From Piscicola geometra (taxonomy: Eukaryota; Annelida; Clitellata; Hirudinida; Piscicolidae), in NCBI GenBank assembly GCA_943735955.1, contig OX030965.1, forward strand, positions 5,975,003 to 6,039,002: DNA of 64,000 bases, written 5' to 3'. This document shows positions 46,163-60,800 of this stretch, piece after piece. Numbering within the stretch: position 1 is the first letter of the stretch; every line of letters begins with the position of its first letter. The position numbers were made by a program, and so were the translations under genes. Under the pieces are notes generated by a model. That model ran no database searches, was not told where the DNA came from, and worked only from the letters and a program-made list of their open reading frames with translations.

Positions 46163-47432
46163 GTAGAGAAGGAATTAAGGATTGAACAATGGGTGCTTCG
46201 GGAAGGAGTGGAAGAAAAACAGAAGAGCGGAAAAGAAATAAGCGGAAAAGAGAAAAGCGGAAAAGAGAGGGTGGTAGAGATGCATTGGAGTCTGAAGTTT
46301 GAGATTCGCTGGAATGTCTTTTATTTTTATTGAGAATGTTTTGTTAGTTTTGGAGCTTTTACTTTTTCTTGGATGGATGAGTGTACTAAATTAGTAAAAT
46401 AAAAAATATAAATATTGTGATCATTTTTATTTCCCCATTAAATAAATGTAAAACCATTGCATTTTATTCAAATTCGCAAGAAAAGGAACTGCTGAAAAGT
46501 AATACTAACCTATACACTCAAAGTAGTAATGGCATAATGGCATGAAAAAAGTATTTAGAAGGCTACTCTGATACAGAAAATAAATGTTCGAAAAATATTT
46601 TTTATGCATTTTAAGTTGTAAAAAAATATGAATTTAAATAAAAAGTACTTTAATAATTTTGAAATAGAGTTTTGAGATAGGAATAAAAATATATCTAATT
46701 ATAATTAATAAAAAAGCAATAATTTGAATACATATTTTTCACATATTATAGTTAAAAAAATATAATTAAAATATGGCTTTGGACGAAAATTCAAATAAGA
46801 AAAGGATAGTTTATATTATTTTTGTGTGACGATTTTTCTCTTAACCTTCTTCTCTCAACCATGAACTTGCAGAATTTAGGTTAAAGGGTCATTAAAAATG
46901 TAAAATAATTATTATAGTTTAAACTTTGGAAAAATTTTTGAACAAGCGATTATATGGCGTACAAGAAATATTTTTCATAACAAACTAAATGTTTTTTTTG
47001 TTTGTAAAATTGCAAAAAGGCACACAAAAGGTTAATATTGCATAGAAAAATATTTGAAATAAAAACTAACGGACGGAATTTGAAGTCGTTGTAGTAGTTT
47101 TGTTGTTGTTGTAATATTTTTGTTGTGTGGTGTATTTTATAGATAAATTGTTTTTTTTTTGTTTTTTTTTCTAAGTGTTTTGATTTTATGGTCCAGTTGT
47201 TGGTATGTTTCAATTTGGTATACTGTGTAGTTGTTGTTGTAGTAGTAGTTGAACATTCATTAGAGTTGTTGGTTCATTATGTGTGAACTCAAAAAGTATA
47301 AAAAAAACACAAGGCAACATTTCAACTTCTCAAAACTAAAGCAAAAAAGCGCCAAGCAAACCAAACGACTTGCAATTCATTTCACATATATTTCGGGGTA
47401 TTACCTCTTTCTTACACCTAGCTCGTGATGAT
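46163..47432. other. 3' flank, no gene seen
   Basis: An AATAAA at 46398-46403 probably serves the membrane-protein gene. The rest is AT-rich without recognisable features. Confidence 0.6.
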
Positions 47433-47870
47433 TCTGATGCATTCATCCATGAATTATGATGCATTATGAATCCATACATTTATGCATTATGAATTCATGC
47501 ATTATGAATCCATACATTTATGCATTATGAATTCATGCATTATGATGCATTATGAATTCATGCATTATGATGCATTATGAATTCATGCATTTATGAATTA
47601 TGAATTCATGCATTATGATGCATTATGAATTTATACATTTATGCATTATGAATTCATGCATTATGATGCATTATGAATTCATGCATTATGATGCATTATG
47701 AATTCATAATGCATTATGATGCATTATGAATTCATACATTTATGCATTATGAATTCATGCATTATGATGCATTATGAATTCATGCATTATGATGCATTAT
47801 GAATTCATGCATTATGATGCATTATGAATTCATGCATTATGATGCATTTATGAATTCATAATTCTGATAC
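47433..47870. repeat. Palindromic satellite with EcoRI/NsiI-like cores
   Basis: Tandem arrangement of the self-complementary words gaattc and atgcat joined by atta/tgat, for example gcattatgaattcatgc, repeated over about 430 bp with length variants. Every unit can fold on itself. Confidence 0.9.
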
Positions 47871-48330
47871 AGACATATAAGAGCGCTCAATGCGAAAAAT
47901 TCAATTGAAGTGTCACCTATAAAATAAAGTATTAATGCTTGACTTTTATTTAAATAAAAAATAAATGAATAAATTTAATAATTATTAAATATTATTATGC
48001 TTTTGGTGAAAAGATTTTTATTTTGACATTAATATTTTTATTTTTCTAATATAAAGACTAATTTTTAACATTCATTTCCATTAAATTCATTAAATATTCT
48101 TGGAAAAACAATAAGAACAACAACAATAACAACAACATTTACACAAAGAGAATAATAAAAAAATAATATGATAGTTTTCAAGGACCCATCTAGCGTTGAA
48201 GGTCAAAAAAACACACTTCATACCTGCAGACACTTAACACCACACTCACAAACACACACTCACAAACACACACTCACAATCACACACTCACAAACACACA
48301 CTTACAAACACACACTCACAAACACACACA

Positions 48331-48383
<53 letters not shown>

Positions 48384-49755
48384 ACAAACGCATACAAACA
48401 CACATCCTAATCCTATTTTAAACACCATCTATCATATCTACAATTTTTTACCTCAAAATATTAAAATATTTTTTTACATAATTTTTTATATATATATAGC
48501 AAGTGCAGAGATGCGACAAGGCAAAGTACTCACGCCTAGCTCATGCAGTACAACTTATGCTGCAGTGAGTTTGGAGCAGTTCATCTGCGCATTGTGAAAT
48601 GTGGGAACAAAATACCTCTCAAATTATTTCCATGTATTTTTATTTGTTTTTAATTTTTATCTTTTTTATGTGATTTTTATCCTATAAATATTTGTGTCTA
48701 ATTTTACATATTATATAGTTGTATCTTATTATGCAAGTTTGAAAGGTAAATGTTGGAAAACGCGTGTAAAGAGAGGGGCGGCAAAACGATGCAAAATGGC
48801 GTATGCAGGGAGAAAGTCGTCTGCTGTGGACACTTGCCGGGTTGCAGTATGGAACAGAGGTATGTGGTATGGAAGCAAAGGCGCGAACGAGAAATGAATA
48901 ATTGATATGTTGATGTGTTGTTTTTGGTGAGTTGGATAGAAGGAAACACTGATATGTTATGGTTGATATGTGCCTGTGGAATGGGAAGGATGCTGTGAAG
49001 TTTGATGGAACAGTTTAAAACTTGCGAGAAAGCTCCTTGAAGAGGAGTGATGTTCGAAAAGACGATAAAAATGGTGAATTGAATTACATTCAGGTGCTTT
49101 GAAGCATTCTATCAAACAAAAATAAATTATTTGGAGAGATGGGTGGAATGAAAGGTTTGTGAATGCATTGATGGAAATTCATGTTTTAAAGAATTAAAAT
49201 ATAGTTATACAATAAGAAACTGAACTTCTTCAACCCCACGTTTTCAACCATTGCTTATTCAATACTATAAATAACAATAAAAAATAATAAATCAGCTAGA
49301 ATAAAACAACAAGTGAATAAATATTAAATTTGGGAAATTCTACTCAGATATCTGAAGAAATTCACTTTTGTAATTACTGATATTATCACTTTTGGCACAT
49401 TTTCATGAAAAGTGAATTTCTTTCAGTGTCGTAAACATGGCGCCTTTTCAACAAGTTCGTCTGCTTGTAGATAAAATGGCTTAACGAAAGCGTTTTTTCG
49501 CAATGAATAGCACTAAATACAAACGCATCTAGTAGAAAAGAAACTAAACCACATTAAATACATGTTAAAATACATATTTAAACATCCAAAACAATTTTTT
49601 AAATGGTTATTAATTAAAGTTTTGAAAATAAAATATTAAGTGGCGTTAAAAAAGCTAAAAAGATAAAATATAACAAAATTTAACACGTAGAATATATAAT
49701 AAATATATTATGTAAATTATTGCTGGTCTGACTGCATTTTCGTCTTCGGGAAGAT
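47871..49755. other. Intergenic with a (CA)n tract
   Basis: A CA tract built from cacactcacaaa units lies at about 48238-48385. Bases 48519-48600 resemble the flanks of SIAH exon 1. No supported gene. Confidence 0.6.
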
Positions 49756-52700
49756 TCACATGAAAGGAACTGTGGAAGGTTGGGAAAGGAGTTTTAGAGA
49801 ATAATAATAATAATAATAATAAATATTTATAATTTATATTGATAAAGTAACAAGCAATGTAGTGAAGGTTTTTGAGTAAATACTGCAACAACCACTACAA
49901 CTACATCAAATACTGCAAAAACAACGTCAACTCCAACATTTCTCTCACCAGTGAAAGGCATAGGCTGAAGAGGCAAGATGAAGTTGCAGGCATACAAATT
50001 GTTGGCGTTGTTGTTGTGGTAGTTGTGGCTACCACCATTATGGTTGTTGTTGTGGTAGTTGTTGTCGCCTTGTTGCACTTCCATTTGTGTTTGATATTCG
50101 CAATTTCCGCTGACATCCATTTGTGTGTAGCCTAAGTAAGTCTGTCCGTTGAAGAGTACTGGAGTTGGTGCTTGTTGTGGCTGTGGTGTAGTTGTTCCAT
50201 TGCTGTTGCCGCTGTTGCTGTTGTTGTTATTAACAGTTATATTGTTGCACATGTTAGCGTTGTTCTGTTGTTGCTGTGGTTGTTGCTGGTGATGGTGGTT
50301 GAAAGGGGTTGGTGGAGAAGGGGCGAAGAAGAGTGGTTGGTTGGATTGAATGAATTGGTGGGGCACTGGCGGAGGCAGCATGAATTGGCCCCCTGGTGGA
50401 AAAAGATGAGTGTTTTGGAAAAGATGTGGAGGCTGGAAAAATGTCAGTGGCATTGGGTTGGCATCGTCTGTAATGATAAATAAAGTTTTCTTATTATTAT
50501 AGTTTTTATTATGGCTTTGAAAATTCATCCATCATATTCATTCAACTTATCATTAAAAAAACACAAAACCACGAAATTTCATCAGCACAAACTAATTTCA
50601 AAAACCACAACATAATCCACTCTAAAACCATCCCAATCGGCCACCCCAAGTCACCTTGGAAATACCCAAAAAAAATTTGAAAACACATCAAAAATCTTGA
50701 AAGCACTCGAAAAACTTTGAAAATACCCAAAAAATATCTACAAAACAATCCTAAAACGATGCTAAAACACCACTACAAGGCACCCCCACGAAGACTCACT
50801 CAGCTGCTTGTATGCGTTGAAGGCGGCGAAGTGAATGGCCTCTTCGCCACTCCTGCACAGTGGAGACGGCTGGAAAGTCAGGTTCGGAAAGATCGGAATG
50901 ACAGCCTGGAGATGAATGAATGGTAATAAATAGGTTACAAATTATAATTATAAATAAGTAAATAACAATAATGAAAAATAAGTTATTTAAAATGATAATA
51001 TATAACTATAATTATACTTAGTGAATAATATAATAATTTTCTAAACCTTGCTTATTGATATTAAAATAACTGTCATCGTTATCATCAAAACTATTATCAG
51101 CATCATAATAAGGTAAACTGTTTAATTTCATTTTGATTTGCAAAGAGTTGGCCAGTTTGAAATGATGTAGTCACCAAAGAATTTATCCTCAAGTAAGCAC
51201 TCCGAAGTAAACTTTGACGTCATGTAAAGTTATAAATAGATTCTTATAACAATAAATATTTAAAATAACATTAAAATATGGTATTTATTTAATATAAATT
51301 ACATTTCAATATACACAAAATGTGACACTAACCTCAGCAATGTGTTGGACAGTTTCCTTGTTGTCCTCTACGCCGCTGATGTCACTCATCTTCGAATAAT
51401 AAAAGCAATTTTTTAATTCTTTAAAATCAAAACTTGTATCAATAATATTCAGTATTACTGATAGGATAGCCACTTAAGGATTCTTTACGTTTCAAAGTAC
51501 TCATTCACAAATACTAATACTAATAATTTAACAATAATTAATAACTGGGTCATTGGTACCTTGTACTCGGGCATCGACCACCCTCTATTAATGCAGTACT
51601 CAAGCAATGCCTGATTTCAATTTGAAGTAATTAACGTCAAAATTATTCAAAATCATATTTTTAAAACGGTTAAATATTTTTTATATATCTGATTTTACTT
51701 TTAGTTGAAATTATATACCTGGGTAGCAGGTTTGAGAACGGGTGCTTTGTAGAAGAGGTGGTTTGGAAGGGCTACCTCACTGAAGGGGGCTATGTTTTTG
51801 AACTGAGGGGGGGGGGGGGTGTTCAGTGGATGGGTAGGAGTGGGGCGGAAGGGTAGTGGAGTGGGTGAAGGGACTAACAGGAAAGAATATAGATGAAGTC
51901 AAAGAAAAACAGAGAAAAAGTAGGTCAGTGAATCTGCAGATAAATTGAAGTTTGAAGGGACAAGCTGGTATACTTGAACTAAAAAAGGATAGCATATGAC
52001 TGAAATAATACTGAATGAATTGATAGTTGAGCTGCTAAGTAAAATAAAAATAAAATGAATTTACCGCGGGATAAAAAGTGGGTGAGTAAAAGAATGGATG
52101 GAGAGATAGGTGAAAAGAAAGAAGGATAGTTAAATAAAAGAAAGAAAACAACTCGCAATAAACTAAAACGCCTTTTAAAGGGGTCTGCTCTGGAAGGGTA
52201 AGGCTCCGTCTCTAATTGACTTAACAGCGCCATTACGACCACACGTGCAAGCGTTGCCGATTGGAATTACATGGGACGCATTGATGGAATGATTTTATTT
52301 TATTGTTTTAAATATAGATATAAAAATATATAATAGATTATATTTCAATATATTAATTAGGTAATAATACATAAAATATTTAAAGTATATTATGTAATAT
52401 ACAAAAAAGTATTTTAGATGGCTTTCAAGGTAGCAACAGACTCTAATTGATTCGCTTTTCATGTCCTTTTTAATCGAATTAACTTTTAGTCGTGGTGCTA
52501 ATTGAAGAATGGCTTTTTAAAATTGAGAAATGCATAAGCGACTTGATGTATTACTATGCACCTTTTTGAGCGAGGGAGGGATGGAAAGAAGGAGGAGAAG
52601 GAGGAATGAAAGAAATAAATGGGTTGTGGTAATGATCATTATGATGTTAATGAATGAGATGATGATGATGATAATGATATTGGTTTTTGTGGTGTTTAAA

Positions 52701-54789
52701 GTTTATTATGAACAAAAGGATTAACCCCATTTCGAAATCATTTCGACCGAAACTTTAAAATGGAAAATATGGTTTCCACATCACCCACACAATTTAAATT
52801 CCCACCAAAGTATAAAAAATACTTCGACCACTTCAACCCCGCCCCCTTCTCTCCCCCCTCTTCCCTACCCCCTCCCCCCCCCCCTCCACCCACAATTACC
52901 TCCTGCATAGCTCCCCTCTTGACCGAGGGTGACCTTGAATAAATCCTACCCAGGCCACCCGCCCCTCTCACCCTCCCCCTCCCAGCCTCCTTCGAACTCT
53001 TTTTAGAACTCTCTTTCGCGCTAAATAATTTTTCATGATTATTACTTTTTTTATCAAATTAATACTTGACAATTCTTTAAAAAAATTAATATTTTTGATT
53101 TTTCACGAGTTAAAAGCAATCTCTTGTGAGGTTTAATTACATTTTTGTAATATTGTCAGTTGGATTTGCAAAAATAATAAATAAATAAATTAAATAAAAT
53201 TGATGAAACTTTCAATAATAATAATGATAAAACCTTGGGCAGGTCTGGGGCAAGAGAATGGCTCCAGTGGTAAGGTAGCCACCAGGGTTCAAGTAGAGCG
53301 CCTAAGTAATTCAGTAAGATTAATAATAAAATTTAAATAAATTTTATTTTTATTTAAATACCTATATATTTAATTATTAGGTTGTAAAAAAATTTTGCGA
53401 AAATTAGTACCATATTAATAATTTTTAATTTATTTGTATTTTTCTAGCATTACTATATAATGTTTGTATAAGATGATAAGATGATTGTGGAATGCCCCTT
53501 CAAGTGATTAAGAAAGCAGCCTCTAGCCAATCTCGTTATGACTAATACTGTTTTTTTGCTGAATAAATTACTATTTTTAAATAACTATAATTTAATTATT
53601 GTTTTTGTTATTTTTGATAGAATCTGCTAGTAGTTGAATTAAAGTGATGTTGAGGGTTGTGGTGATGAAGATGAGGGCGATGTAGTAGTTGTGAAAATGA
53701 TAAAAACGATGATAATTCTGGAAAAATTCGATGGTGGAGTTACTGACGATTGCAGTATTCGGTTGATGCTGATAGTAGTGTTGTTAAAATCCACCAAACC
53801 ATTATTCTTGTCACCATTGTTCAAAATTTCGAAGCAATCACCAACATCATTATCATCCTCTCAAAAATCACCACCTTCATCATCACCATCTCCATCACTA
53901 CTATCATCCTTACCACCATCATCATCATCATCGCCTCAAATGACAAAATATTCAGATCTCAGCTCATTATCATCTCTAATTAGGCACCTTATAAATAATG
54001 TCATCCCGTATTGAGCCACACATCGATGATGATGATGACGATGCTGATGCTGATGATGATAGCAATGATGATGATAATGATACCAGCATTTATATTAACA
54101 ATTATGATCTTGATGATAGTTATACTTGTGATAGTAAGTAATGATAATGATAATGGAAGTTAACGAACACAATTAAAATGAGGGAAAAACAAATTTATTT
54201 ATAAACCAACCCAGTAAATAAAGGCTTTAGACTAATTGACTACCTATACACAATTACCATTAATTAAACCAATTAAAATGAATTAATAGTTATAAAATTA
54301 GTAAATTAGTTGTTGCTACACTCTCAAGTACACGTCTCAACTTGCAAGCCCCAACACCCCCTACATATGTTTGATTGAATTAAAATATCCTTAATTAATA
54401 ATAGGAATAATAAAAACAATAATAATTTTTTAATGGTTTTTAATATTGGTCCTAGATCACACTTTTTCACGCTGTTATTTTATTTTTTCAGATGTTTCCA
54501 ATGTGTTTTTGCTTACAACTCCTTTTAAAGTTTCTTTTTTTTAAAAGTATTTTAGGATTTTTCAAATAGTATATCCATAAATTCACTCGTGAATCAACAC
54601 CCGTTTTGAAGTTGAGCCATTCATCCATCGATCAATTCATACACCAACCATTCATCCATCCGCTCTCAAACACATCCATCCATACATCCATCTGTCAATA
54701 CAATCACATTTTCATCCTCTCTCAACCTCCTCTTCCCACCCAAACACATAGAACATTCTAGCCCACCTTTGTCGGAACCATTTGGCTAC

Positions 54790-54820
<31 letters not shown>

Positions 54821-57800
54821 TTCATCCTTCTTGGGCGGTTTTGACCAGGCTATTTCGATGTTTGACCCGTCCACGTTTTGACCTTTGGAGGTCAAAACTA
54901 TTACTATGACTGTTAGTTGGTACTATTACTATCATCACTAATCACTCCAGCACACATATTGCAACAATACATAGTTTACAAAGCACAATCAAATCTACCA
55001 CATGACTACTTAACCGCCACACTAAAGCTTAGTCAATTCTACAACAACCACAAAAAGCAAAAACAACAATAACTACCACTGCAACCAACAACTTTAATAA
55101 CCACACAAAAATTACAATTTAAGCACTAAAAAATATGTTCACTCCAACGAAATCTTCGACACTACAACATCCTTACTACAAAAACTTCACCACTCCCAAC
55201 TCCTTACTACAACATCTCCAATACAACTTCATCACTAGAACAACATTTTCCACACCACAACATCTTGAAAACTACAACATCCTCAACACTACAACATCTT
55301 CACCACTACCACAACAACAACCCCCTCCCTCCCCAACAACAATCACAACAACAACCCCCCCCCCCCAACAACAACAACCACAACAACAACCCTCTCAACA
55401 ACCACAACAACAACCTCCCCTCCACCAACAATAACCACAACATCAACCCCCCCCCAACAACAACCACAACAACAATCCCCCCCCCCAACAACAACCACAA
55501 CAACAACCCCACCCCCCCCCCCCCCCCCGCAACAATAACCACAACAACAACAACCCCCCCCCCAACAACAACCACAACAACAACCCCCCTCCAACAACAA
55601 CCACAACAACAACCCCCCCCAACAACAACCACAACAACAACCCCCCCCCCAACAACAACCACAACAAAAACCACAACAACAACCCCCTTCCCCCAAAAAC
55701 AACAACAAACCCCCCCCAACCACAACAACAACCCTCCTCCAACAACAACCACAACAACCCCCCCCCCCCCCCAACAACAACAACCCCCCCCCCCCCAACC
55801 ACAACAACAACCCCCTTCCAACAACAACCACAACAACCCCCCCCCCCCCCCAACAACAACAACACCCCTCCCCCCCCAACCACAACAACAAACCCCCCTC
55901 TCAACAACAACAACCACAACAACAACTCCCACCTTTAAGCGCCTCCATACACTTGGCGGCATCTTCCCTCTCCTGGAAGTGCACGAAGGCGTAGTCTTCT
56001 GTCTTCTTCACCTTCTCCACTCCGTCCAGCCTGCCCAGCACCTCGGCACACAACTTCGCTATGGTCTCTTCGCTCGTCTGAAGCATCAGGTTGTGCATGT
56101 AGAGCACTTTGACCTGGTGGTTTGTGGGTGGAAGGGGGGGGGTGATTGTGGTTGTGGTTTTGAAGATGATGAGGATGTTGAGTGGTGATTATGAAGATGA
56201 TGAGGATGATTATGAGGATGATGATGTAGATTATTATAAAAAGGATAGTGAAAGTTGTGGTGGTGGTGAAGATTATGGTGGTAATGGTTAGAAGGATCGG
56301 AAGAAGAATTTTTCGAAATTCAAGTTTTTGGTGATACAGAAGTGAGTGATAGGTGTATACATGATGTCTGAATGAAATCTGGATGAATTTCAAAAGTTTG
56401 AAAAACAACTGAGATTTGAAAGCGTGGCAAAACGCTCGTTGAATCGAGACTTGGAAAGCCATAATGGCACGCAGCTTGTGCCTTGGCCATCGCCACGATG
56501 TCATTTGCATGTGATTATGCACACGTGTGTAGGCGGGTAGGTGGAAAAATGGGGCTTTGGTGTTACAAGGTGTTAATTGAAAAATGGAACAATTTGTTTT
56601 TGGTCCATATTTTGGATAACAATTTTTAAACCGTCTATTTTTAAAAACTCGAATGTCTATGGTGACCAATAAAAGTTCTTAGAAATAATTTTCGGACTTT
56701 AAACAAATAATTTGTCAAAAGGTTTTCGTATTTTAACGGTGGTAGAAATTCATAAAAGCACAAATAATAAACGGAACATTAAAAAAAGTTGGGTATACAA
56801 TATTTAGTATGTATTTGTATCAAATACAAAATAATAAAATGTGATGATTATTAGAGTCGAGTTATGTTAATTTCATGAAAAGCTACACCGCCCGTAATTG
56901 ATTTGCAAGCTCTGAGTGTGATATGACAGAACTTAAAAATGTTACACCTATTTTTAATTATTTGTGATCAAATGTACTTCTTGTTTAATATAAAAATCAA
57001 ATTGAAATATGTTTGCTAAATAATATTTTCATTTTTTATTTTATTACAACACATATGTGGCCTAAATGTAATTCTGCAGCATTTACAATATGGGTTTTGC
57101 ACATCCACTCTAAAAAATTTTAATTGTTAATGCAATATAGCATATTTTATTTAATTGGTTAACAGTTGTATAATAATTTTTTTATTATTTTTAATATGAT
57201 TTCATGGAATTGTATAGTTTTGCACTGCACCCCAAACAAATCGACTCATTCGCCACTCTATCCTCATAGAAATTATCATTAATTTAATTTAATTTAATTT
57301 ATTGACACCATTTTAGTTTTTATTACTTTATTTATACTTTTATGCCACAATCCAAACCATGATTATTTATTTTTAATAGTAAAATTTAAAAATATTAAAT
57401 TCAAATCATTATTATTACTATCAACAGTTTTATAGTATATCCCAATAAAGATATTTTTTCATATTTCTTCTTATTTTCAAATATTTTTTTTTATACTATT
57501 ATCATTTCTATTTCTACATTTATAAATACTTTAATATTCTATGAAACTTCAAATAACGACATTCCCTGAGCAAACACACTGTCATCACTATTGACTCTCT
57601 CTCATCTCTCTCTCTCTTGATTTCATTATCATTAAGAGTGATAATATTATTTAATACCATTCTAGTTATTATTATTACATTATTTTTTTTATTACTTCAT
57701 CATTTTATTCTTACTTAATTTATTTTATTTTTATTTTTTACCTCCAATTAATAGTGCATTATTGAAAATTCCACGACATAATTTTTATGATATTTGAATC

Positions 57801-60800
57801 ATCGTCATCACGACCACCCCCACTACCATCATCATCATCATCATCCTCACGACCACTACCATCATCCTCATCATCACGACCACCCCCACTACCATCATCA
57901 TCTTCATCATCATCAACACGACCACCACCACCCCCACTACCATCATCATCATCACGACGACCACCACCCCCACTACCATCATCATCATCATCATCATCAT
58001 CATCTTCATCATCATTACATCCAAGGTAGAAAGACTTTTCATCAGTTAACATTCTTCTATCTAAACATTATTATATACTTTCATTTTAAATTTTGATTTT
58101 TCGTGTTATGTACCGTATTTTTTAAAAATATATTTTTAATGTTTATTTATACCAATACAAGTGATATTAAATAATTATGTTGTTTTTTTTCAAGTTATTT
58201 CATTCATATTTTTGTATGTTTTAATTATATATATAAAAGTGATTTTAAAATAATTTTCAAAAAGTTGAATAAGCGATTATTAGCATTATTAATGAAGTGC
58301 TCCGAGCAGCTACTCAACAAAGACACTTACCCCTTCAACAAAAACCAACATAACCTGCAGCAATACAACTAAAACAGCAGTAATAATTACAACAAAACCA
58401 ACATTAAAGAGAATAACGGCAACGGCAACATCAACAAAAACACTCCCAACTACAGCTACCAAGAACAATAAAACTAACACCATCAATAGCACAAAAACAC
58501 TAAAAAAACAAAAACACTACAACAACAACAAAACTATCAGCAACAACAAAAAACTTTTTTGAAAAAACATTAGCAACAACAAGAAAAACCAAAAATCCAA
58601 GTAACAACAGCAACAACAGCAACAACAACAGCAACAACAACAGTAGCAATGACAGCTCTCGAACGACAGCAATCTACCAGTGTTGAGAGGCCCTTGAAAA
58701 GACAAGGTTAGATGACAAAGCTGAAAAAGATACGAGGGTGGGTATGATTGATCTATGTATTCATACATTGCAGCATCTATTAAAGCCTATTAAATGCTCA
58801 TTAAAAAATTAATTCAATTTAATTTGTTATAGCGCATTATATAAGTAAATCTCCACGTGTTGAAGTGACGTCATAGTTGGAATTGAAACTTCAACCAAAT
58901 TACTTTGAAATCATTTATTGCACCCACGCCTTTCTCTGATTCCTGCCTTCGAGAAAAAAGAAAAGCAAACGAGAAGTGACATTCGCGAATTGGATATGAA
59001 AAAAGTGATTAATGAAAACATTAAAATAAATTAAATGAAAAAGAAATATTGTTATTCTATGACGGCTAGAATATGTGCGAACACGGCTAGAGTGGCTTGC
59101 GTAAGACCTCACTCACTCACTCACTCCCTCACTCACTCACGAGGCAGACGCCTCACCTGTGTCAGCACTCGAAGCTGAAGCATTGCTAACTTCTAACTTG
59201 CATACATATGTATACATTGTATATATTTATATTTTGTATATATACATCTCATTATTTATTGTATAAAAATTTGCATGTAGATATAGATAAAGACATAGAT
59301 ATACTTTATATTTTTTTATTACATATTCATATTAATTTGTTTAATTGTATATAGGTGTAGACGTAGATGCAGATATAGACCAGCATAAAAGTATACAATG
59401 TATTTTTGTATTATACAAGTGGATATTAGATTAATGGGTATAGGTATTTCTAACTTCTAGGCCGCTGGTTAGGTAAGTTTTTTTTTATTTGAATAAAAAA
59501 TACTTATTTTTTGAAAAATAATTCAATTCATTTTTTAAGGCTATATTTAATTTGTTCTAATTTTGATAAGGTCTTGGTGACTCTGATGCTATATATAATC
59601 TCATGTTGAACCACTTCAAAGGCATTTGACGAATCACTCGCCTGCTCACCACTCTGATAAACACTTCATCATTCCGTCAACCACCATCATTGAACCACAA
59701 CCACATCACCATCTTCCAACCACAACCACACCACAATCTTCATTCCACAACCACACCACCATCTTTGAACCACAACCACACCACCATCTTCAAACCACAA
59801 CCACACCACCATCTTCAAACCACAACCACACCACCATCTTCAAACCACAACCACACCACCATCTTTGAACCACAACCACAACACCATCTTCATACCACAA
59901 CCACATCACCATCTTCAAACCACAACCACACCACCATCTTTCAACCACAACCACACCACCATCTTCATACCACAACCACACCACCATCTTCATACCACAA
60001 CCACACCACCATCTTCATACCACAACCACACCACCATCTTTGAACCACAACCACACTTCCCCAACTGGCCCGCTAAACAACCCTATCACCATCCCACTTT
60101 AAATCCCCATCCCCACCCCATTGAATCCCCGTCACTCCATCACACCCCCTTTACACTTCACCTACAACTAACCCCTCCCCTTTTCCACTTCACCCTCCTC
60201 ACCTTCTTCATGATCTCAGGGTCGACTTCAGGCTCGGGTTCTGCCCAGTCGACGGCGATCGTGTGGTCCCATAGTTTGAGGCCCTTGTCTAGCAGCTTCT
60301 TGCGGGCGATGGCGGCGTTGTTGTGCGTGGTGAACTCGACGAAAGCGAAGCCTCTGTTCTTGCTCTTGTCCACGCGATCAGCCCTCAAAATCACGTCCTC
60401 AACGTTCTCGACCAGCTTCGACACCACCTCGACCACGTCTTCTTTCTTTTTGTCTCTGGGCAGACCACCCAGGAAGATACGGCAATTGTCGACGCTTTGC
60501 ACCACGCCAATCCTGCGTGAAGGTCGAATCTCGACGTCGTTCAGCTCCTTGACGGCCCTTCTGGCGCTCGTGGCGTCTGAGTAGCAGACGAAGCAGAAGC
60601 CACGGTTCCTGCCGCTGTACTCCATCATCATGCGCATCTCGTACACCGGTCCCACTCGCTCCATCAGTGGAACCAACTCGTCCTCGAAGCAGTCTCGCGG
60701 CAGTCGACCCACGAACACTTCGCAGCCTTTCTTCGACCCACGCTTGCTTCTCAGGGGATGTCCGATCGGCGGGGGACCGTAGATCCTCTGGCCTTTCCCC

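Noticed and set aside
48694..48897. Basic 67-codon frame
   Set aside because: No splice context, no domain and no compositional difference from flanking AT-rich DNA apart from a short GC patch.
55265..56188. Plus-strand Pro/Thr/Asn frame of about 300 residues and antisense Gly/Val/Cys frames
   Set aside because: Translations of the C-tract/CAA minisatellite; the RRM3 exon lies on the other strand within it.
59690..60055. Regular 25-bp repeat resembling a CRISPR array
   Set aside because: Copies are directly adjacent with no unique spacers, and the context is a eukaryotic intron.
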